A stretch of DNA of 18,409 nt from JBAYNW01 sp041678605 (lineage in GTDB: Bacteria > Cyanobacteriota > Vampirovibrionia > Gastranaerophilales > Gastranaerophilaceae), in NCBI GenBank assembly GCA_041678605.1, contig JBAYNW010000033.1, positions 1-18,409 of the forward strand, written 5' to 3'. Both the position numbers and the translations under genes were made by a program. Within the stretch, counting starts at the first letter, position 1. The number at the start of each line of letters is the position of its first letter. Below, one piece after another: positions 15,670 through 18,409 of the stretch. The notes beneath the pieces are model-generated. The model worked only from the letters and a program-made list of their open reading frames with translations, searched no databases and was not told the DNA's origin.

Positions 15670-15918
15670 TTAAACGCCCAGGTAATTTCTTTTTTGTTGC
15701 CGTGTCATGCCCTTAATCCTGCATTCTTCCCTTTGTGCCTCTATTTTTGTACCAAAGCAGGCTGTATAAACGATTTTAAGCGGTTTGTGCGAGCGTGTGT
15801 ACTTCGCCCCTTTGCCGGATAAATGCATCTCGAAGCGTTTTTCGACGTCATCGGTATATCCGCAGTAAAGGGTGTTATCTTTTGTTAAAATTACGTAGGT
15901 ATAATATTTTTTTTCCAT
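15670..15918 (-). CDS. GIY-YIG nuclease domain protein (UPF0213/YhbQ-like)
   Basis: This small protein (82 aa from the ATG at 15918) is a stand-alone GIY-YIG domain. The two signature strands are YTYVILT (6-12) and LYCGYT (17-22), followed by R28 in VEKRFEMH and the acidic residue in REECRIKG (E65), the catalytic pattern of the YhbQ subgroup. Such proteins have been linked to DNA damage processing, but the role is not established. The frame is open 36 nt further upstream; the chosen start gives the family's normal N-terminus (MEKKYYTYV) and avoids overlap with the divergent gene. It converges on the LOG-family gene. Confidence 0.85.
   Translation of the reverse strand: MEKKYYTYVILTKDNTLYCGYTDDVEKRFEMHLSGKGAKYTRSHKPLKIVYTACFGTKIEAQREECRIKGMTRQQKRNYLGV
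15900..15905 (+). promoter_or_regulatory. Candidate -10 of the YhcH-family gene
   Basis: A perfect TATAAT lies inside the start of the divergent GIY-YIG gene, 35 nt before the GTG at 15941. No good -35 is seen at 17 nt. A second, weaker TATGAT at 15924-15929 would give a nearly leaderless transcript. Confidence 0.35.
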
Positions 15919-15940
15919 GCCTTTATGATAAAATAAACCG

Positions 15941-16402
15941 GTGATAAAAGACAATATTAAAAATGCAAAAAATTACTACGATTTGTCCGAACGAGTTCGG
16001 CTCGGGCTGGAATATCTTGTAAATACTGATTTTTCTGTAATAAAAAACGGGAAATACGAAATTTTGGGCAATGAAGTTTTTGCAATAGTTCAGGATTATT
16101 TTTCAAAACCGCCGGAGGAATGTAAATTTGAAGCCCACAAAAAATATATTGACATTCAGTATATCTTAGAAGGCGAAGAAAAAATCGGAATTTCAGATAT
16201 AAAAAATTTCTTTGACTCCATAGAATATGACGAAGAAAGAGACATTGTCTTTTTGTCGCTTAAAACAGATGAAATGCCTGATTTCATCGATATGAAAGAA
16301 AAAGACTTTGCGATTTTCACGCCAAAAGACGCTCATATGCCGTCGATTGCAGTCAAAACACCGTCTTTTGTCAGAAAAGCCGTGGTAAAAGTCAAAAGCT
16401 AG
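15941..16402 (+). CDS. YhcH/YjgK/YiaL-family protein (DUF386)
   Basis: The 153-aa protein fits this cupin-like family: EAHKKYIDIQ (64-73) gives the conserved HxxYxDxQ, then LEGEEKI (76-82), FTPKDAHMP (126-134) with H132, and the C-terminal KAVVKVKS. Family members sit near sugar-acid and sialic-acid genes and are thought to bind a metal and act on carbohydrates. No such genes are nearby here, so the substrate is open. The start is GTG: the resulting N-terminus MIKDNIKNAKNYYDL matches the family's usual beginning, although no Shine-Dalgarno sequence precedes it. Only 22 nt separate it from the divergent GIY-YIG start. Confidence 0.88.
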   Translation: MIKDNIKNAKNYYDLSERVRLGLEYLVNTDFSVIKNGKYEILGNEVFAIVQDYFSKPPEECKFEAHKKYIDIQYILEGEEKIGISDIKNFFDSIEYDEERDIVFLSLKTDEMPDFIDMKEKDFAIFTPKDAHMPSIAVKTPSFVRKAVVKVKS

Positions 16403-16884
16403 AAACACAAAACAGGCATACAATACACAGAATTGTTATATGCCTGTTTATGCCGCATGACTATGAAATGCGAGGGATAAATGTTATTTGTCTTATGCTA
16501 AGAGAATGTTCGCTTAAAATGCCGGGGCAGTAACATAAAAATAGCCGTATGAACGGCCAAAGAACTCTACATTGGATAAAGGAGTGGAGGAGAAAATAAA
16601 GAAAAAGAGATTAGTTATATTTTAAGTATGCCCAAACTTTATATATATTTAACATATATATTGTACATATTTACATAAATTAATCTGAGCGGGCAAGAGG
16701 CCTTCTATGACAATATGAATTAATTTTCAAAATTGTATGGCCTAATTTTATTGGCTCATGGCGTTTTAGACAAATTAAATGTTACAAATTATTAAAAAAT
16801 GAACAAAAACTAGCAACTTATAATCTTCAGGGTTATTTAATAAACAGAACGTGTGTAATAATTATTTTTTGAAAGGAAAGAAAA
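16403..16884. other. 482-nt gene-free gap with several hairpins
   Basis: After the YhcH-family stop there is a terminator-like hairpin (16410-16449). Then come a small hairpin GCCGT-atga-ACGGC (16544-16557), a purine-rich GGAGTGGAGGAG stretch near 16580, a very AT-rich segment (about 16640-16680), and an imperfect hairpin with AGGCC/GGCCT and ACAAT/ATTGT arms (16698-16743) followed by TTTTATT. No ORF with a credible start is seen. It may hold a small RNA and the promoter of the HEAT gene; a TATAAT lies at 16819-16824 without a matching -35. Confidence 0.5.
16410..16449 (+). terminator. Terminator-like hairpin after the YhcH-family gene
   Basis: AAACAGGCATA (16410-16420) and TATGCCTGTTT (16439-16449) pair perfectly, extended inward by CAAT/ATTG. 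It starts 8 nt after the stop codon and ends in TTT. Confidence 0.7.
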
Positions 16885-17940
16885 ATGATGCAAGTCCCAA
16901 CAGTACAACCCCAACAAACATACCCGGTGTCAGCACAGCCAAATTATAATGCGGTAAAAATTGACATTAACAATCCGCAGGTTAACGCACCCGGTTATTC
17001 ACAAAATCAAACACCGGCTCCGGTACAAACTCCGGCATATACGGCACCGATTTATTCATACCCGCCGGCTCAAGTTTACGAAATGCCGCAACAATCGGTT
17101 TATCAGCCGCAAGCTGTACAGCAAATCCCCTCAGTTCCGCAGCCTGTTATAGTTCAACCGGCTGTTAATCAAGTTCCTGCGGCGGCTCCTGCTCAACCGG
17201 TAGAAGTCAAGGCTCCCGAAGCTGCAACTCCACAGGTTGATTTGAATGCATTTCTGGGCAAATTGACAAACCCTGATTACAACGTGCAAGCAAGTGCCAT
17301 GGAAGAAATTGCAGGCTTAGCACAAAATTCGCCTCAAAAGGCAACAGAGTTGCTTGATGTCAAAGTTATCGACACATTATTGGGCATAATGCAAAACGAT
17401 ACAAGCAAATTAACAGGGCCAACCCCTCAACAGCTTCAAATCAGAGAAAAAATTATGAGCGGTAAGCCTGTAACAGAAGCCGAAACAGCGGAAGCAAACA
17501 AAATTACTCCGATGGAACAAGCTGAAAGAAACAAACAATACGCAATATACACCGTGGCAATTTTACAAAAATTGTACGGTTCAGAAATAGAAAAAATGAA
17601 CAACACGGTCGTCCCTTTAACAGAACTTCCGGGGGCAGCGGGAATTGTTGAACAGATTAAAAACAACCCTAACCCTATGGTAAGAGCTTCGGGCATTGAC
17701 GCACTAAGTTATATTCAACGTCCTGAATACAAACAAGACTTGACAACATTATTTACGGTTGCCAAGAAAGATAAGGATGCAAATGTTCAGCAAGCGGCGG
17801 CCAAGGCACTTGAAAAATTAGCACAAGTTGCCGATGCATCTGCAGCAGCAACCCCTGCGGCAGCACCTGCAACTCCTGCAGCACCTCCGGCTCCGGCTCC
17901 AACTCCGGCAGTTAAGCCCGAAGAGTCCAAAAAAGCGTAA
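16885..17940 (+). CDS. HEAT-repeat protein with Pro/Gln-rich N-terminus
   Basis: This 351-aa protein has a disordered N-terminal part (1 to about 115) rich in Pro, Gln, Val and Tyr. An alpha-helical domain (about 118-315) follows, with at least two HEAT-like units: NPDYNVQASAMEEIAGLAQ (129-147) and NPNPMVRASGIDALSYI (261-277), with a third near DANVQQAAAKALEKLA. The tail (317-351) is a low-complexity Ala/Pro stretch ending in charged residues. There is no signal peptide, cysteine or membrane helix. HEAT repeats mediate protein binding, so a scaffold or adaptor role is likely, but the partner is unknown. AAAGGA precedes the ATG by 7 nt; ATGATG leaves two adjacent start choices. It is monocistronic, with a long upstream gap and its own terminator. 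Confidence 0.8.
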   Translation: MMQVPTVQPQQTYPVSAQPNYNAVKIDINNPQVNAPGYSQNQTPAPVQTPAYTAPIYSYPPAQVYEMPQQSVYQPQAVQQIPSVPQPVIVQPAVNQVPAAAPAQPVEVKAPEAATPQVDLNAFLGKLTNPDYNVQASAMEEIAGLAQNSPQKATELLDVKVIDTLLGIMQNDTSKLTGPTPQQLQIREKIMSGKPVTEAETAEANKITPMEQAERNKQYAIYTVAILQKLYGSEIEKMNNTVVPLTELPGAAGIVEQIKNNPNPMVRASGIDALSYIQRPEYKQDLTTLFTVAKKDKDANVQQAAAKALEKLAQVADASAAATPAAAPATPAAPPAPAPTPAVKPEESKKA

Positions 17941-17965
17941 CCCTTCCTTTCATTAACATAACAAG

Positions 17966-18009
17966 CACAAGCGGCTTTGAGCGAAAACTCAATGTCGCTT
18001 GTGTTTTTT
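17966..18009 (+). terminator. Rho-independent terminator of the HEAT-repeat gene
   Basis: CACAAGCG (17966-17973) and CGCTTGTG (17996-18003) form the outer stem, with TTGAG/CTCAA as an inner stem, and six T follow directly (18004-18009). It lies 25 nt after the stop codon. Confidence 0.9.
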
Positions 18010-18054
18010 AATGTTGAACGGAAGGCCGGAGGGAGGGGGGACAGGAAACAGGGA

Positions 18055-18111
18055 AAGGAATTCTGTGTCGTTGCGAGGAGCAAGTTTGCGACGAAGCAAT
18101 CCAAATTCCTT
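18055..18111. repeat. REP-like palindrome
   Basis: AAGGAATT (18055-18062) and AATTCCTT (18104-18111) enclose a core beginning TTGCGAGGAGC and ending GACGAAGCAATCC, whose TTGC/GCAA ends also pair. The core resembles a palindromic intergenic repeat (TTGCGAGG...GCAATC) seen in many bacterial genomes; that comparison is from memory. Confidence 0.6.
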
Positions 18112-18130
18112 GTTGTCGGGCAAATTTAAG

Positions 18131-18174
18131 CCCCCCACCCCAAACCCTCGCCCCTCAGGGGGGGGGGAGGGGGT
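18131..18174. repeat. C/G-rich hairpin with a run of ten G
   Basis: CCCTCGCCCC, a tca loop and a G-run followed by GAGGGGG form a very stable stem. The (G)10 run at about 18158-18167 is prone to length slippage or sequencing error. Confidence 0.6.
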
Positions 18175-18195
18175 CAAACAAAAGCCCGACCTACA

Positions 18196-18235
18196 TTCTC
18201 AACCCTTCGACCGTTCGACCTTTCAACTTAGTGAC
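18196..18235. repeat. Octamer-periodic repeat D
   Basis: The units TTCTCAAC, CCTTCGAC, CGTTCGAC, CTTTCAAC, TTAGTGAC run in exact 8-nt register. The orientation corresponds to the right arm (complement of GTGAA-type units) of the elements around secF. Confidence 0.65.
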
Positions 18236-18245
18236 TTAAATCCAG

Positions 18246-18302
18246 ATCCCGCATCAGAATGAATAACACAAGCCAACCGCCATGACCTAACCGGTGCGGG
18301 AT
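18246..18302. repeat. Inverted repeat ATCCCGCA / TGCGGGAT
   Basis: The 8-bp arms at 18246-18253 and 18295-18302 are perfectly complementary and separated by 41 nt. It may be a piece of another dispersed palindrome. Confidence 0.5.
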
Positions 18303-18311
18303 GACAATAAA

Positions 18312-18409
18312 GTGAAAAGGGAAAACGTGAGACGTGAGAGGTGAGACGTGAGAAGAGAAACGGGAAAAGAAAAGTTTTAATTTTTTTGTTGCACTTAATC
18401 ACTTAATCA
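18312..18409. repeat. Repeat element E, cut by the window edge
   Basis: The left arm is four 7-nt units (GTGAGAC, GTGAGAG, GTGAGAC, GTGAGAA; 18327-18354). The spacer and right arm (from about 18370: AAAAGTTTTAATTTTTTT, then TTG and CACTTAAT twice) closely match the corresponding part of the element between secF and the MFS gene (10919-10965). The element continues past the window. Confidence 0.75.

Larger units (their letters stand above)
18010..18409. other. 400-nt gene-free repeat mosaic
   Basis: No ORF here has a coding-like composition or ribosome site. The stretch contains, in order, a G-rich segment, a REP-like palindrome, a C/G-rich hairpin with a run of ten G, an octamer-periodic repeat, an inverted repeat ATCCCGCA/TGCGGGAT, and a heptamer/octamer element cut by the window edge. 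Open frames crossing it are compositional artefacts. Confidence 0.7.

Noticed and set aside
15919..15954. Longer GIY-YIG start adding 12 residues
   Set aside because: It would overlap the divergent YhcH-family start and extends beyond the normal family N-terminus.
17787..18262. Open frames on both strands across the HEAT gene end and repeat mosaic
   Set aside because: They are Ala/Gly- or Pro/Arg-rich shadows of the Ala/Pro coding tail and of repeats, with no ribosome sites.
1..18409. HIP1 octamer (GCGATCGC) typical of many cyanobacteria
   Set aside because: I noticed no copies while reading; the octamer-periodic repeats here are unrelated in sequence.

Overview
The window is AT-rich, gene-dense bacterial DNA. 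It suggests a diderm: it has a complete SecD/SecF pair and a single-pass protein with a TonB-like C-terminal domain. No rRNA, tRNA, CRISPR array or transposase is visible. The combination of a low-GC genome, four-cysteine L28, a Pro/Gln-rich HEAT protein, and a protein resembling cyanobacterial DUF1822 beside a sigma-like gene fits a non-photosynthetic member of the Cyanobacteriota (Melainabacteria/Gastranaerophilales type). This assignment is inference from remembered families, not a search result.

Region 1 (189-8027, all minus strand) looks like one operon. Reading down the minus strand it encodes an 825-aa acidic membrane protein (possible DUF1822-like N-terminus, one membrane segment, TonB-like C-terminus), a 193-aa sigma-70-like factor, a 1005-aa protein with three zinc ribbons, a STAND/AAA ATPase and a helical-repeat tail, and an acyl-CoA synthetase. 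The gaps are 50, 18 and 25 nt. This is the best candidate in the window for an undescribed system: a possible envelope-to-transcription signalling unit.

Region 2 (8191-9511, plus) holds two unrecognised genes. The second carries an HExxH zinc-metallopeptidase signature.

Region 3 (9547-14623, minus) is mostly housekeeping: ribosomal protein L28, dapA, secD, secF and an MFS exporter. A perfect 17-bp hairpin separates rpmB from dapA. Two octamer-periodic inverted repeat elements sit after secD and after secF, each beginning at the stop codon of the upstream gene.

Region 4 (14936-17940) holds a LOG-family nucleotide hydrolase behind a strong sigma-70 promoter, a GIY-YIG protein facing a YhcH/YiaL-family protein across 22 nt, a 482-nt gap with hairpins, and a HEAT-repeat protein with a textbook terminator.

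Region 5 (18010-18409) has no gene. It is a patchwork of palindromic and octamer/heptamer-periodic intergenic repeats, and its last element shares its core with the one between secF and the MFS gene.
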